Below are positions 36,723-47,491 of a stretch of DNA of 64,000 nucleotides, piece after piece (position 1 is the first letter of the stretch; the number at the start of each line of letters is the position of its first letter). The DNA is taken from positions 310,001-374,000 of the forward strand of contig JASJOG010000154.1 in the NCBI GenBank assembly GCA_030142905.1. The letters run 5' to 3'. The notes beneath the pieces were generated by a model. That model was not told where the DNA came from. It made no database searches and worked only from the letters and a program-made list of their open reading frames with translations. The DNA comes from Heliopora coerulea. Its lineage: Eukaryota > Cnidaria > Anthozoa > Scleralcyonacea > Helioporidae. The translations under genes and the position numbers were made by a program.

Positions 36723-37130
36723 CAGCACAACACTGTTCACAGATTGCAGTAAAACATTGTTCACAGGGTACAGCACAACATTGTTCACAGGTTGCAGTAC
36801 AACATTGTTCACATGGTACAGCACAAGATTGTTCACAGGTTACAGCACAAGATTGTTCACAGGGTACAGCACAACATTGTTCACAGGTTGCAGTACAACA
36901 TTGTTCACATGGTACAGCACAACATTGTTCACAGGGTACATCACAACATAGTTCACAGGTTGCAGTACAGCATTGTTTACAGTGCACAGTACAACATTGT
37001 TTACTCTGTACAGTACAACATTGTCTACAGTGAACAGGACGACATTGTTTACTGTGTACAACACAACATAGGCTACAGAAAAACATTGTTTACAGGTTGC
37101 AGTATAACATTGCTCACGGGGTGCAATACA
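36723..37130. repeat. 24-bp minisatellite, about 17 copies
   Basis: Unit near ACATTGTTCACAGGTTGCAG+TACA, with variants GGTACAGC and ATGGTACAGC alternating. Because 24 is a multiple of three, all frames stay open and give Cys/Gln- or Val/Asn-rich repeats on both strands. Lies just downstream of the PIEZO exon at 37408. Confidence 0.9.
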
Positions 37131-37407
37131 ATGTTCACGCCTGTTTTCAATTGAAAACTAGTATTGCATTTTTTATTAGTTTACTGAGATTTATAAGTTA
37201 ATTTAAATTTTACAATTATCTTTCGTTCTAACGTCAAACCGGAAAGCATTAGGGGATTTACAGTGCATGCACTTGATTTTTACGGAACTATACCGACTCG
37301 ATCTACAGTAATAAAGCACCTTAAGTTTGTAAAAAGTTTATTATACAACACGTATGTCGTTCAGACGACTTTTTCCGGAATAACTTATAGGTGTCACTAA
37401 CATGTAC

Positions 37408-37603
37408 ACAGTCCAGGAGGCCACCCCAAGACCAAAATATACTGGACAGGCAACATGACAGCTAGAAATAACAAATAAATTCGCCACACCGACGACTACT
37501 TGTTGCGGCCAAGCAACAGAAACCCTCCCAGCCAAATTGCGTAAATCACAGATAAAGCATCACAACGAACCCCCATGTTAATCACAATTGTCACAACGCA
37601 GAC
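37408..37603 (-). pseudogene. PIEZO exon with in-frame TAG
   Basis: Minus-strand exon after acceptor TTCTCTTAG, phase 0, fitting the donor at 39668. It encodes VIYAIWLGGFLLLGRNK, then TAG (37496-37498), then SSVWRIYLLFLAVMLPVQYI and LVLGWPPGLC. The ..WP.Y.LFLA...P.QYLL.LG.PP.LC pattern is conserved in PIEZO1/2. The stop lies in the middle of otherwise well-conserved sequence. The exon end is uncertain by a few bases (GT at 37406-37409). Confidence 0.75.
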
Positions 37604-38692
37604 CTAAGAGAAATTCAGAATTAGTGTAACAGTAAGAGAAGTGAGCTGGATGTGAAGGATCAATAAAAAATAACTAATAAATTAAATACAAGCCAAACGA
37701 CACTATAGAGCGTATGCACTCAGGCCCCAAAGACCCCAATGACAAAGGACATGGCGGCCATGTTGGTCTACCTAACAAGAAAAGATGATCAAAAGTCTTT
37801 TGTGAAAAAACACCAAAATGGTGTCTATGATATCAAGTGCATACATTCTATAAAATTCTGTTTCAAAACATCACATGGATCAATTGTGTACATAGGGAGA
37901 AAATAAGGTTAAAGTTTAAGTTGAATGACAACGGAGTGGTTCAAAACTACAATCATTGACAAACATGTTTGAAACAGTGAAAAAAAAATTCCCGTGTAAT
38001 TGCATGAAAAATGAGCATGATCAATTTAACCCCGGCATCCCCCTCCCAATGTCGTTTCCACATGGATGAACATGGTGAGCGATTCGCAATAGAAGACGCA
38101 GATATCCTTCTGTTGCAACACAACTTTGAATAGGGGGGACGGGGGGGATAGTGATATGTATACATCTGTTTTGTTCCAACAAATTTGTAAATGATTGTAG
38201 TCGTTGCTTTCTGTTAGCTCACGGAAACAAAGCGGGTTTTCAGGATATCATTTAGAAACACGAGACATCTCTAGGGCTTGATGTTAAGCTCGCTCGCTCT
38301 CTACATAGCATTAAATTCCGCTGTGAATCCCCATAATTTTTGCCTCAACATCGTTGTTTTACTTTCGGAATTCGTAATGGTAATGCTTAAAGTTGACAGA
38401 ACAACCTTACTGCTCATTTCCGTTGCTGTTCATTACCCATTTCCAGTTAAACAGTTTCGTGCGGTACAATTATGCGAGACTTCGGAGAATTTGTCGAAGT
38501 GAAGCATAAATAACAGAAGTGTGTATATCCTTTTTGTGCTGAAAGGCAGCACCTTCTTCATCCATCCTAAGATCGTTATTAGTTTGCTAACCTTTTCTGC
38601 AAAATTTTGAACGTGGCAATAGAATATCAACTAATTTTCTAAATGTAACACTAAACAGATTCATTCTTTCAAATTGATGAAGAATCGTATTC

Positions 38693-38922
38693 TTTAAGAA
38701 AATATAGTAAAAATACTAAACCGAAAATATCCATCTTGGAACTTGATACTGAAGTAAACAAAAGAAAAGACACAAATATCGTGGTGATATTTCGACTCTA
38801 TTGCAGGGTCGCTATCAATACAATCGAAATATTACCACGATTTGTCTTTTCTTGTGCTTACTAGAATATCAAGTTCCAAGATGGATATTTTCGGTTTAGT
38901 GTTTCTACTATATTTTCTTAAA
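38693..38922. repeat. Foldback element with ~100-bp arms
   Basis: TTTAAGAAAATATAGTA…ACCGAAAATATCCATCTTGG at the left pairs with CCAAGATGGATATTTTCGGT…TATATTTTCTTAAA at the right. A ~30-base loop includes GCAGGGTCGCTATC. Intron of the PIEZO fragment. Confidence 0.75.
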
Positions 38923-39054
38923 TTTTCGGCTGGCTACGGTTTTTGTTCAAGTCGTATTTTTGCACAGCAATATTAGTGTCCCTTGGTAGTTTGTTTATCT
39001 TCGAGGGCCGCCGAGTTTATTGCTTATCATTGGTACGTAGATTAATTTCTTATC

Positions 39055-39300
39055 ATTCATTCGTTTTGATCCATTCATCGGCGTTCTTCAGATCTTTGTC
39101 GATCACTTCTTCATTGTTTTCTGGGTCGCGATCTGCTTAGAATACTTGCTGTCGTCGGCGTACGTAGAAAGATCACAGCTATTTACGGCTTTTTAACAAA
39201 TACTACATATAATGTAGACAATTTCTCCACCTGCTCTAGCACGATCCGGCCGGAACAAACTATAACCATTCATACAGAATAAATTTTCTGATATAGTAGT
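39055..39300 (-). mobile_element. LINE fragment (endonuclease joined to RT by deletion)
   Basis: The minus strand first reads CMNGYSLFRPDRARAGGEIV, the C-terminal signature of the APE-type endonuclease of jockey/CR1 LINEs (gYslfR.DR..rGGG). About 100 bases on, it reads DLSTYADDSK, the RT catalytic YADD. The distance is far too short for an intact ORF2, so an internal deletion is implied. Confidence 0.5.
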
Positions 39301-39667
39301 TCTAGAATGACGTATTTCAACAACTATAACGAAATTCAATGTTTTTCGATCTTCGTTCGTTCTTTGCACTTTAGAACCTGACTTCTGAAAAATAAGTGTG
39401 GTCTGAAGCCTCCAGCTCTTCCCCCAGGTTCCACCGTTCATATACACACGCATAAAATTTATTCCATGAGCAAGTTTGACTGTTCTAAACACAGATAACT
39501 TTATAACAGCATAACCTCTATTTAAATAATCGACAGGGTATCAAATTTACCCAATGGATACGATTTATCCCTTTAGAAGAGTTATCTATAATTAGCACAG
39601 CCATCACCTAAAGTAATTTTTTAACCTACCTTCGTTTGTTAAATGTCCAACTGTGAAATTGACTTAC

Positions 39668-39814
39668 CTCCCACCCAAAATTATGAAGGAATTTATTACA
39701 CAGGTATTTGATCATATTGAGTAATCCCTTGTCGGCTTCTTGTAAACTGACGGTTTTAGGAAACAAAATTCCCTTTGGTGGCTCACTGACATCAGACATA
39801 AGACGATAGAGTTT
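39668..39814 (-). CDS. PIEZO internal exon
   Basis: A 147-nt exon (acceptor CTTAATAG, donor GTAAGT, phase 0/0) encoding 49 residues: SEPPKGILFPKTVSLQEADK and GLLNMIKYLCNKFLHNFGWE. It corresponds to the conserved PIEZO stretch P..G..FP...R.DAD.GL...LKY..N..FYKFG.E. It joins in frame to 40278-40400 upstream and 37408-37603 downstream. The exon is intact, but its partners are not. Confidence 0.75.
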
Positions 39815-39904
39815 CTATTAAGAAAATAAAATGTGTACTAATAAGAAGCGATTTTTGAACACAATTAACTATAAAAATTTTTGATAAAAGACTAAAGATT
39901 CATT

Positions 39905-40215
39905 TTTTGTACAAATATAAAAATCGACGTTTCGACGTTGGATAAACGTCATTGCCAAGTCAAAAATTTGAGGTGAAGTGGAACTATAAACACTAAATTA
40001 AAACTTTGGGTCGCTAAAAAAAAACAAGAAGATGTGTTGCGTTAAACAAAGAGTTTAGTAGAAATAGTTTTTGTTTAACGCAATATTTTTTTTATCATTT
40101 TTAATGACGCCTTGGTTTAATTTAGTATTTACAGTTCCACTCAACCGTCATGTTTTTACTTAACAATGACGTTTAGCTAACGTCGAAACGTCGTCTGTTT
40201 ATATGTTTGTAAATA
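39905..40215. repeat. Nested inverted repeats, Penelope-like style
   Basis: AATCGACGTTTCGACGTTGG…AACGTCATTG at the left faces CAATGACGTT…TAACGTCGAAACGTCGTCT at the right. Inside lies a second hairpin, GCGTTAAACAAAGAG…TTTTTGTTTAACGC. The ACGTCGAAACGTC motif is typical of Penelope-like/retroelement termini in marine invertebrates. No frame. Confidence 0.55.
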
Positions 40216-40277
40216 AAATTAACTGTTTTCGATTGCTATCGCAAATTTTGATAGTTAAAAGAATTAAAGTTACAAAC

Positions 40278-40400
40278 CTCTCTCTGTGGATAAACAAGTG
40301 GAAAATGTCTCTGAATTAACTGAGAATTATTTGGCCCAATGGTTCCTGCAGGGTTGAGGAGCCTATATTGGTGAATCATCATGAGACTTTTTACTCTTTC
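40278..40400 (-). CDS. PIEZO internal exon (probable)
   Basis: A 123-nt exon (acceptor ACTCTTCAG, donor GTTTGT, phase 0/0) encoding 41 residues that include ERVKSLMMIHQYRLLNPAGT. The sequence is not strongly diagnostic. It fits exactly in phase between the exons at 41932 and 39668 and occupies the poorly conserved extracellular linker expected there. Confidence 0.6.
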
Positions 40401-40773
40401 CTGAAGAGTTTTCTTTCAAAATACACACAAAATATTTCTTTAAGACAGAAAAGAGTTTAAGAATTTCAAACATATTTCTACAAAGTCAAACCGAGTTACA
40501 GGTAATATATTCTCACGAAAATAAATTACCAAATTGACGAGAAACCTAACAAAACGGCCTCGAAAAATTACTTTAGGAAACTACTAACTGCTTGTCCTCG
40601 TTTTACCGTTTACCACCTTCAGACAATTTAGTGCACTTGTTGGGCGACACGGCAACAATGAATCTTTTTAAATACTCGATAATGTAAAACTAGTCCAGTA
40701 ATGTTTCATCTGAGCACTTTTTCCATGGTTGACAATGTTTTCGAACCCGAACCAAACACAAACTGAAGATTAA

Positions 40774-40928
40774 AGTCCTGCAAAGGACTGGAACTAACGT
40801 ACAAGACCGCGAAGAGGATTGAAACGGACGTCCAAAATTCTCTCCATGGGCAGCCATCTTGGTTTCACTTTTTCCCCGTGCAAATAGCTGGGAGTTAGCA
40901 TTCCAGATATGGAAATTGAGTTCACTGG
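40774..40928 (+). repeat. Dispersed repeat B, copy 4
   Basis: Matches 12119-12239 over ACGTACAAG.CCGCG, GAAAC.GACGTCCAA and TTAGCATTCCAGATATGGAA. Confidence 0.6.
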
Positions 40929-41340
40929 GCAGGACTCAGCTAGACTGCAGTTTAGTTGACCCATTGAACTCTAAAAAGACTGGAACGCTTCCTCGTAGTA
41001 CCTGGCTTCACGATTTAATGAAGCCGACATGGGGGCAGCCATGTAGGTCAAAAACACGCGTGGGAAAAAGTTGTATTGAGCTTTTACTTTTCACTGACAG
41101 TTAATTATGACAAATATGCAGTCCTACCAACATTTTCCTCTACTTACTATGGATAAAAAGAAAACTGTCAAAAAATCCGAAAGTTGGGTGATGTTTTCCA
41201 CAATAGGTTGCGTGTTTTATTGCGTAGGGGACTGGGATGACCTGCAAATTGACCTACATGTCAGCCTCCATGGTGGCTTCAAAATACAGTTTGCAGGTAT
41301 CGTTCCAGTCTTTTTAGAGTTCAATGAGCTGACCCACTTT

Positions 41341-41835
41341 TCCGCTGGTCTTTGTTGTGGGCTCAGTGGGCAGACGAGGCCGCGTTTGGTGGGAAAACTG
41401 TGCATGTTGACGCATGTGAAAGTATATATACATTTGATTATTTGGAGAGAAAGAGACAAAGAATATGGTGAAGAGACGAAAGGTATTTACTTTTACATTA
41501 TCTACATTTGATTAGGGTTAGGGTTAGGGTTGGGGTTAGGGTTGGGGTTAGGGTTGGGGTTAGGGTTGGGGTTAGGGTTGGGGTTGGGGTTGGGGTTGGG
41601 GTTAGGATTAGGTCTAGAAATAATCCAAGACGTTGATGAAGAAACAGTGAAATTGGTAGGATTTTAGCCAGTAGATCAAACAGTAAGTTTTGTTCAAGCA
41701 GTAAAATCATCAAATAGTATTATCTTTTTACAATTTGCAAATGTCTTCATAACGTAGCAGTACTTTAGGTTCCGTCATAAGACCATTAAGCTTTTCTGTT
41801 AAATTTCGCACCAAAATCTGGTTTCCTTCTTTACT
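41341..41835. repeat. Dispersed repeat C, copy 1, with telomere-like array
   Basis: GCTGGTCTTTGTTG.GGGCTC, CATTTGATTATTTGGA, GACGTTGATGAAGAAACAGT and GATTCCGTCAT-type blocks recur in the same order at 47492-47880. A ~90-bp TTAGGG/TTGGGG array fills 41513-41606 here, where copy 2 has only AAGGGTTAGAGCATGGGT. Confidence 0.7.
41513..41606 (+). repeat. Interstitial telomere-like (TTAGGG/TTGGGG)n
   Basis: TTAGGGTTAGGGTTAGGG, then alternating TTGGGG and TTAGGG units, ending in TTAGGATTAGG. The perfect TTAGGG units are at one end and the degenerate units at the other. Confidence 0.9.
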
Positions 41836-41931
41836 GAATCAGCGGCATATGCTAGCTACAAGATCGCGTTTTTTGCCGTAGGACAAAGAAAAACACGGTA
41901 AACAGGAAGGTTACATAACGATAAGACTTAC

Positions 41932-42111
41932 CGTGTCAGAGCAATTGTGCTGGAAAACATCTTCTTGGACAAACTGCAGCTGATAGGACATTTTAGCAAG
42001 AATAACCAAGGAGCTCCAGATAATGAAACAGTAAGACAAGGCTCTTTGTATGAATCGTGAAGCCATCGACACAGCTAGCAAGACGATGATGACAGCATTA
42101 ATGGCCCAGAC
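41932..42111 (-). CDS. PIEZO internal exon
   Basis: A 180-nt exon (acceptor TTTTTTCAATAG, donor GTAAGT, phase 0/0) encoding 60 residues. They form a hydrophobic segment (AINAVIIVLLAVSMASRF) and then YCFIIWSSLVILAKMSYQLQ…FVQEDVF…NCSD. The W…VI..K..YQL……NC pattern precedes the FP…DAD.GL stretch in PIEZO. It is the most upstream PIEZO exon recognised; exons for the N-terminal blades were not found up to the window end. Confidence 0.65.
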
Positions 42112-42169
42112 CTATTGAAAAAACGTTGTCATTAAGCTACAAAAAATAGAAAATGTAAGACAACGATTT

Positions 42170-42663
42170 TATATACCATATGGCTAAGCTCGCTACCCGG
42201 TCCGTAAGCAGAATGAAGCATGCTGATTAATTGCCTAGCCGTGCAATACGTTTTTCGTACAGATCGGCAAGTTAGTAGGGAAAAATTTCCGAACTGACTT
42301 GAAGACAAACAAACCATATTCAGGCATCTTTTACAAATGAATTAAGATAACAAACCACCAAAAAACTAGTCACATCTTCTCAACAATAATTCTAAGCAGA
42401 AAACTAAATAAATTAGTGCAAAAAAGCTCACCAAATGATAGGTAAATACAAGGAAGTAAAGCGAAGCCGCTAACTCACGAACTAAAAAGTTCGCTAAAAG
42501 CGATAAAGGAAGGAAGCAAAAGCGACATAATAAATTGCTTATTAACTTCATTTGTTCGGTCTGTACGGGAAAGTATTTGTTCTCGGTTTCTTCTTAACAG
42601 CATTAATTAATCTTAAATGCATTTCTGTACTCACCTCACACTCGGCTAATAAGTAATTAATAT
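42170..42663. repeat. Dispersed repeat D, copy 1
   Basis: CCATATGGCTAAGCTCGCTA, CTAGCCGTGCAATACGTTTT, AGCCGCTAACTCACGAAC and TTGTTCGGTCTGTACGGGAA occur in the same order at 49385-49895, and the last part at 61040-61250. TGTACGGGAAAGTATTTG pairs inversely with part of the right end in copy 2. Confidence 0.65.
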
Positions 42664-42902
42664 TAAATACTCAGATAATACCGTGGTTGTGTAACTGCAC
42701 TTGCATGGCATATAAGTACGCATCCATCGATTATCTGCCCCCACAAAAGCGCAGACTTGACTACGCGACAGTTATAGAACTCTTTTTAGTAAGTCTTTTG
42801 TATTTTAATAAGTCAAAAATTCAACAGATCTTTCTAACTCTTTCTTGTATAATGTCTTCGTACAACACATTCGAAAATAGAACAGTCAATAGAACAAAGT
42901 AA

Positions 42903-44442
42903 AAAATGATTGGAAAAGAGCTAGAGTAATACCTGTCTATAAATCAGAAGATAGACGAAAATGTGAGAACTATCGCCCAATTTCTATTCTTCCTATCATC
43001 AGCAAAGTATTTGAGAAAGAAATATTTGGACAGCTGTATCAATACTTGATTAATAATTCCTTACTTTCCCGATATTAATTAGGTTTTCGCCCAAAACATT
43101 CAACATTATCCCTTTTCATTCAAATGTGTGATAATTGGTTAGGAAAAATGGATAATGGGGAATTAGTTGGTTTAATTTCAATTGATATTAGGAAAGCCTT
43201 TAACTCTATTGATCATAAATCTTATTAAGGAAGATGCATAAGCATTTTGGAATTCAAGGATTGGAGCTAAAATGGTTCCAATCCCACTTGACAAAAAGAA
43301 GCCAAGAGTGTGTGGTTAACGGTTACACATCCTCAGCTAAAGAAATTGTATGCGGTGTTCCACAAGGATCTATTCTATGACCCCTCTTGTTTCTGTTGTA
43401 TATAAATGATCTGCCACAATGTTCACAAAACACAACTCCTGGTCTGTATGCTGATGATACTCAAATATATGCATCCTCGGGAAATTTCTCAGATTTAGTA
43501 GCAAAACTTAATAAAGACCCGGAAAATATAGTCAAATGGCTTTCCCAAAATAAATTACAACTTCCTACCAAAAAGACAAAACTGATGTTTATAGGTTAAT
43601 CCTATAACCTTAAAAACAAAGTTGGTAGTGACCAAGTAATGATAAACGATGAACCGGTTACTTGATATACCTAATTTCGATGTTTGGGTGTAGAACTCGA
43701 TCAAAAGTTGAGTTGGGAAAACCATATAGCCCCAATATGTAAAAAAGCAGGTACTGGTATTGGAATTATGAAAAGAGTTAAACCTTTCATAGCATACGAA
43801 ACTTTACTAAATTTATATAATTCTCTCTTACTCCCATACTTTGATTATTGTTCACCGTTATGGGACAACTGTGGAAGTCTGCTGAAAGAGAAAATACAAA
43901 AATTACAAAATAGGGCAGCAAGAGTTATGACAGGTGCTAATTATGTGAGGTCGTCAGATCTGCTTCAAGCTATGTCATGGAAAAATCTGAACGACCGTCT
44001 TAAATTGAATAAATTAGTTTTGATTTACAAAATATTAAACAACCACTCAGCTCCAAATTTAAAAGATAAATTTATTATAAGGGAGGCAAATTTAAATAAT
44101 TACAATCTTAGAAACACCCACATTAACCTCTCAGTTCCTAAGCCTAAAACTGAATATTTGAGAAAAAGTTTTGGGTATAGTGGAGCTGTGCTATTCAATA
44201 GCCTACCAAAGGAGGCGAAGCTGACGGAGTCTATAATCAGCTTTAAAAATTTATTTATAAAAGTATTTGACTGAGTTAGACATCGAGCATCGTCGAATTT
44301 TATCTTTTTAAACTTTTTTATACCTTAGGACTTAGATTAATTCCTTACATGAATTCTTTGTATTTGTGTGACGCCCCTCATGAAAATCATCATTTGGTGA
44401 TGAGGGTAGCGTGTTTAGATAAAGTTACATTCATTCATTCAT
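42903..44442 (+). mobile_element. CR1-like LINE, 5'-truncated, broken
   Basis: Starts inside the reverse transcriptase at VIPVYKSEDRRKCENYRPIS. It continues through a block with several in-frame stops to GLYADDTQIYASSG (catalytic YADD), then an open 196-residue C-terminal part (43684-44274) with LLPYFDYCSPLWDNCG and KLQNRAARVMTG, typical of CR1/L2/Rex-type LINEs. The 3' end is a short UTR with GACGCCCCTCATGAAAATCA and a tail of ATTC units (about 44427-44442), as expected for CR1 priming. Sits upstream of the SEH1 exons. Confidence 0.8.
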
Positions 44443-44800
44443 GAAAGCGACAGCGATTTGGGCATCGACTGCCCAGACGTTATTATGGAAGACAATATCT
44501 TATGTAGGTGTTAATTCATTCAAAGTATTTACTCTAACTCGATAGAATTACTGCAGAGCTGAAATAAAACATGACAGCATTGCGACACAGTAGCGTTACG
44601 GCGTAGCCTTCCCATTATCGCAATGAACAAAATTAGTTTCATACACTTGAATGTGATAAGCAGTAACTTCGTAAACCATAGAACACGACTAAAAGTGGGT
44701 CGTGGAAAACCGCTCTCGGTTTTATTGAAAAGTTTGTTTGAATTTCGTTGCAGATTTACTTACCAGTGTTGTTAATTTTTGTTTTCCTTAATTCTTATAG

Positions 44801-44867
44801 GAAAGAAACTGGTGGAGCTTCACGATTTGCCGTAAATATGGCCGCACAATTCAAAGATCACGATAAG
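44801..44867 (+). CDS. SEH1L: SEH1 nucleoporin, third-last exon
   Basis: SEH1 is a seven-bladed WD40 protein of the nuclear pore Y-complex and the GATOR2 complex. This exon, after acceptor TTCTTATAG, encodes KETGGASRFAVNMAAQFKDH+DK, matching the link before the last blade of metazoan SEH1 (…KFE…AQF..H). The donor GT at 44868 leaves phase 0. The next exon at 45101 needs one extra base to read VWRV, so as written the junction loses the frame. Exons for the first five or six blades were not found upstream. Confidence 0.65.
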
Positions 44868-45100
44868 GTTGCGTATTCTCAAAAAACAGTTGTTATGTGG
44901 TTGCTCGTTTCTTAATTTGCTGTCTGGCTAGTTGGTCAACCAAGTCGGTTTGTCTGCTTTCGTCGGTTGGTCAGTTTATGTATTTTCATCAGTCGTTGTG
45001 TCTATTCTGGTCGGTTGGTCTATTGTGACTGGTTGATACCTATTTTATGTTTAACTCATTTTAACGTATTTTGTTTGTTGTTTTCCGACTTCTACTAAAG

Positions 45101-45178
45101 TATGGAGAGTTCAGTGGAACGTAACAGGGACAATACTAGCTTCTTCCGGGGACGATGGAAGTGTGAGGTTATGGAAAG
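45101..45178 (+). CDS. SEH1L: SEH1 nucleoporin, WD40 blade exon
   Basis: After acceptor TACTAAAG the exon reads (V)[20 protein letters not shown] followed by VRLWK, nearly identical to the last WD40 repeat of animal SEH1. The donor G|GTATAG leaves phase 1, matching 46559. The first base of the Val codon must come from the upstream exon, which does not supply it (see 44801). This could be a base missing from the assembly, a non-canonical donor, or a decayed copy. Confidence 0.75.
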
Positions 45179-46558
45179 GTATAGTCGGAAAGGTATGGCC
45201 GTAATCGTATTACGACATTATTTCCAAACACTTCTTGTGGTAAACTCTCCGTCACACTTAATGAAAAGCTTTGATCGATGTGAACGACTTACATTTTGTT
45301 TGACTTTAAAGACGAAGGACCAGCTCATTAACATTATATCTTCTTCACAGTTCTTAAAATTCAAGCTCGGCGGGAAAAGTGGCCCTGGAGCAGTTTCGTT
45401 GTTGCATTGCACTCCCCCCTGCGTACAGGGACCTTGAAAAAGCCTCATAGATCTTAAAAAAACCTGGAAAAGTCCTTGAATTTTACCATGATCTAGGAGA
45501 AAGAACCCCGTTTGTAACTTAATTCCGCCCGACAGAAAACAGTTAACGAGTCTTCTAGACTTAAAGTTAATGAATAGACAGTTATTCTACAAACATCTGG
45601 ACTAGTCCCAGTTTTAACCTGGTCACAAGTCCTTACAAATACTTTTCGTAATAGAAAAACCTAAAATTACTTAGAAAGACCTCATAAGTATTAAGTTAGA
45701 TCAATATAAGCTTAGGTTTAATATAGAAATAGGTTTGATTTTTGTCTTTTCTGGTTTTACTGTTCTCAGTATCTTCCATAATGCTGTTGTTTCTTCCAAC
45801 TTAATACTGAGCTACACATACAGGTTTACTGGCTTAGATGTTGGATGGTCCATAAATTGTTTCACGAGCATAAATGTTATCAATGGAAGTGTTCTTGACC
45901 TCAGATTCTTCATAAGATCTTTAGGGTCTAGGTTAAGTATATTGCCGAATTCCAAAACAGTTCTTGATTTGGCTTATTCGTAAACATGCATACTCGATAC
46001 TCGATGGTCACTTGGCGACCATGTTTTTTTTGGGGGGGCGGGGTTTCGAATCTTTTTCATTTAGTCTTCAAGGGAAGATTGTGACTCAGCAATAATAGTT
46101 CCTTTTTTTTTGAGTTTTTTGCTCTTTTATTGCAACAAATGTTAAGCAGTGTGATGTAAACGAAGTGTGATATGATGAAGCTATGTCAAGGTTTCCCAGT
46201 AGGTCATCATGGAAAGGGTTTCGCTCTCTGATTAATAGTGAGGTGGCTGTATAAATTATGCATTCCGATAAACTAGACATCAATATAAGCGAGAGATTGT
46301 AGTGCCAAAAGCATTTGAAGATAACTGTAAGGAATAACTGCCTTTCCTCTTGAACATGTGTGTTCTCCTTTGTGGTTTTGTACCAAGAATAGAAATCTCC
46401 AGCTGTTGCCTATGGAAATGCTAGCTCCGGCAAAACTCTGGCGGGTACCTTTAGCTAGAAGAAGCGACGAAGTCCGCCTTTGAGTGTTGGATGTTAGAAT
46501 CGTCTTATTTGTTGTGTAATGTAACTTACATTTGTTCAATTATTGATCTTGTTTCCAG

Positions 46559-46662
46559 CAAACTATCTTGACAACTGGAAATGTATTTCAGTGCTAAAGG
46601 GAGATGGAAAGCCAGCGGATTTCCTCGGCTCGAGCGTACCGAACGGTTTTACTGGTACCTGA
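46559..46662 (+). CDS. SEH1L: SEH1 nucleoporin, last exon
   Basis: After acceptor TTGTTTCCAG the exon completes the Ala codon and reads ANYLDNWKCISVLKGDGKPA, then DFLGSSVPNGFTGT and TGA. ANY.DNWKC...LKG.G is the diagnostic SEH1 C-terminus. The tail is much shorter than in vertebrates, as is common in invertebrates. Intact. Confidence 0.75.
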
Positions 46663-46982
46663 GGATCGAGACCCGCCTCATTGGTCAACCTTCTTATCCT
46701 GGGTGTATCGGCTCAAGTGAAAATGGGGACGAGTTATGTGGCTGTCTTCACTCGAACAGTAGAAAACAAACCTACCTGCTGCAGAATAATCCACTGATAT
46801 TCCATAAAGAATACGGTTTCTATATTTCTATAAACACCGTCGGGAAATTTTGATAGAATCGTTTCCCTAGATTACGATATGAAATTGAACAGACGTAAAC
46901 GCGATGAATGAATAGTATGTATGATGATGTTCAGTCGTTTGTCTCGAATTTTAGCCGACCATTGCGGAGAATATTATACGAT

Positions 46983-47118
46983 ATTGATGGTTTGCAATCA
47001 ATTGACATTCAAAAGACAGTTTTACGGCGGCATGTTGGTGCCCCATACAACAGAAGTTTATGACATTCCATTATTACAGTTCCACAAACATGGCGACCGT
47101 GACGTCTCGTGCAAACTT
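46983..47118. repeat. Dispersed repeat A, copy 2
   Basis: Matches 10858-11003 in order. The 231-codon open frame across 46921-47616 runs through repeats A and C and is not considered a gene. Confidence 0.5.
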
Positions 47119-47491
47119 CCAGCTGATTGGACGTTGATCATAATCCAAGCCAGCAGTTTCGGTGAACGGTCGTATAAAACTAGAGGAGGCGTGACGGCGA
47201 AAATTGGGGTGAAACTGAACGGCGCCGTTTTGATGAATTGGGGAGCAAATTGTTCTTCACGAGGCCTTTTTCCGTCTTTTAGAGACCCTCAAGGTCGACC
47301 AACTGAGTATTTATGGCCAAACCAAAAGCAAAATACACGTTGTCTTCGATTTTTCTCAGCATATTTTATATGTAATACACCCTCAAACATTTTAAGGGAT
47401 GTTTGTCTTCACAGTTGTGATTTCTTTCAATTCCTTTTTAGTACAGAATACAGTGTATCATTTTGGCGAGACTGCAGTTTAGCGATCAACC

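Noticed and set aside
36658..37154. Cys-rich or Val/Asn-rich repeat proteins on both strands
   Set aside because: They arise from a 24-bp minisatellite that keeps all frames open; no start context, signal peptide or exon structure supports them.
41107..41511. 134-codon frame on the plus strand
   Set aside because: It overlaps dispersed repeats B and C; no domain, and the frame ends at the telomere-like array.
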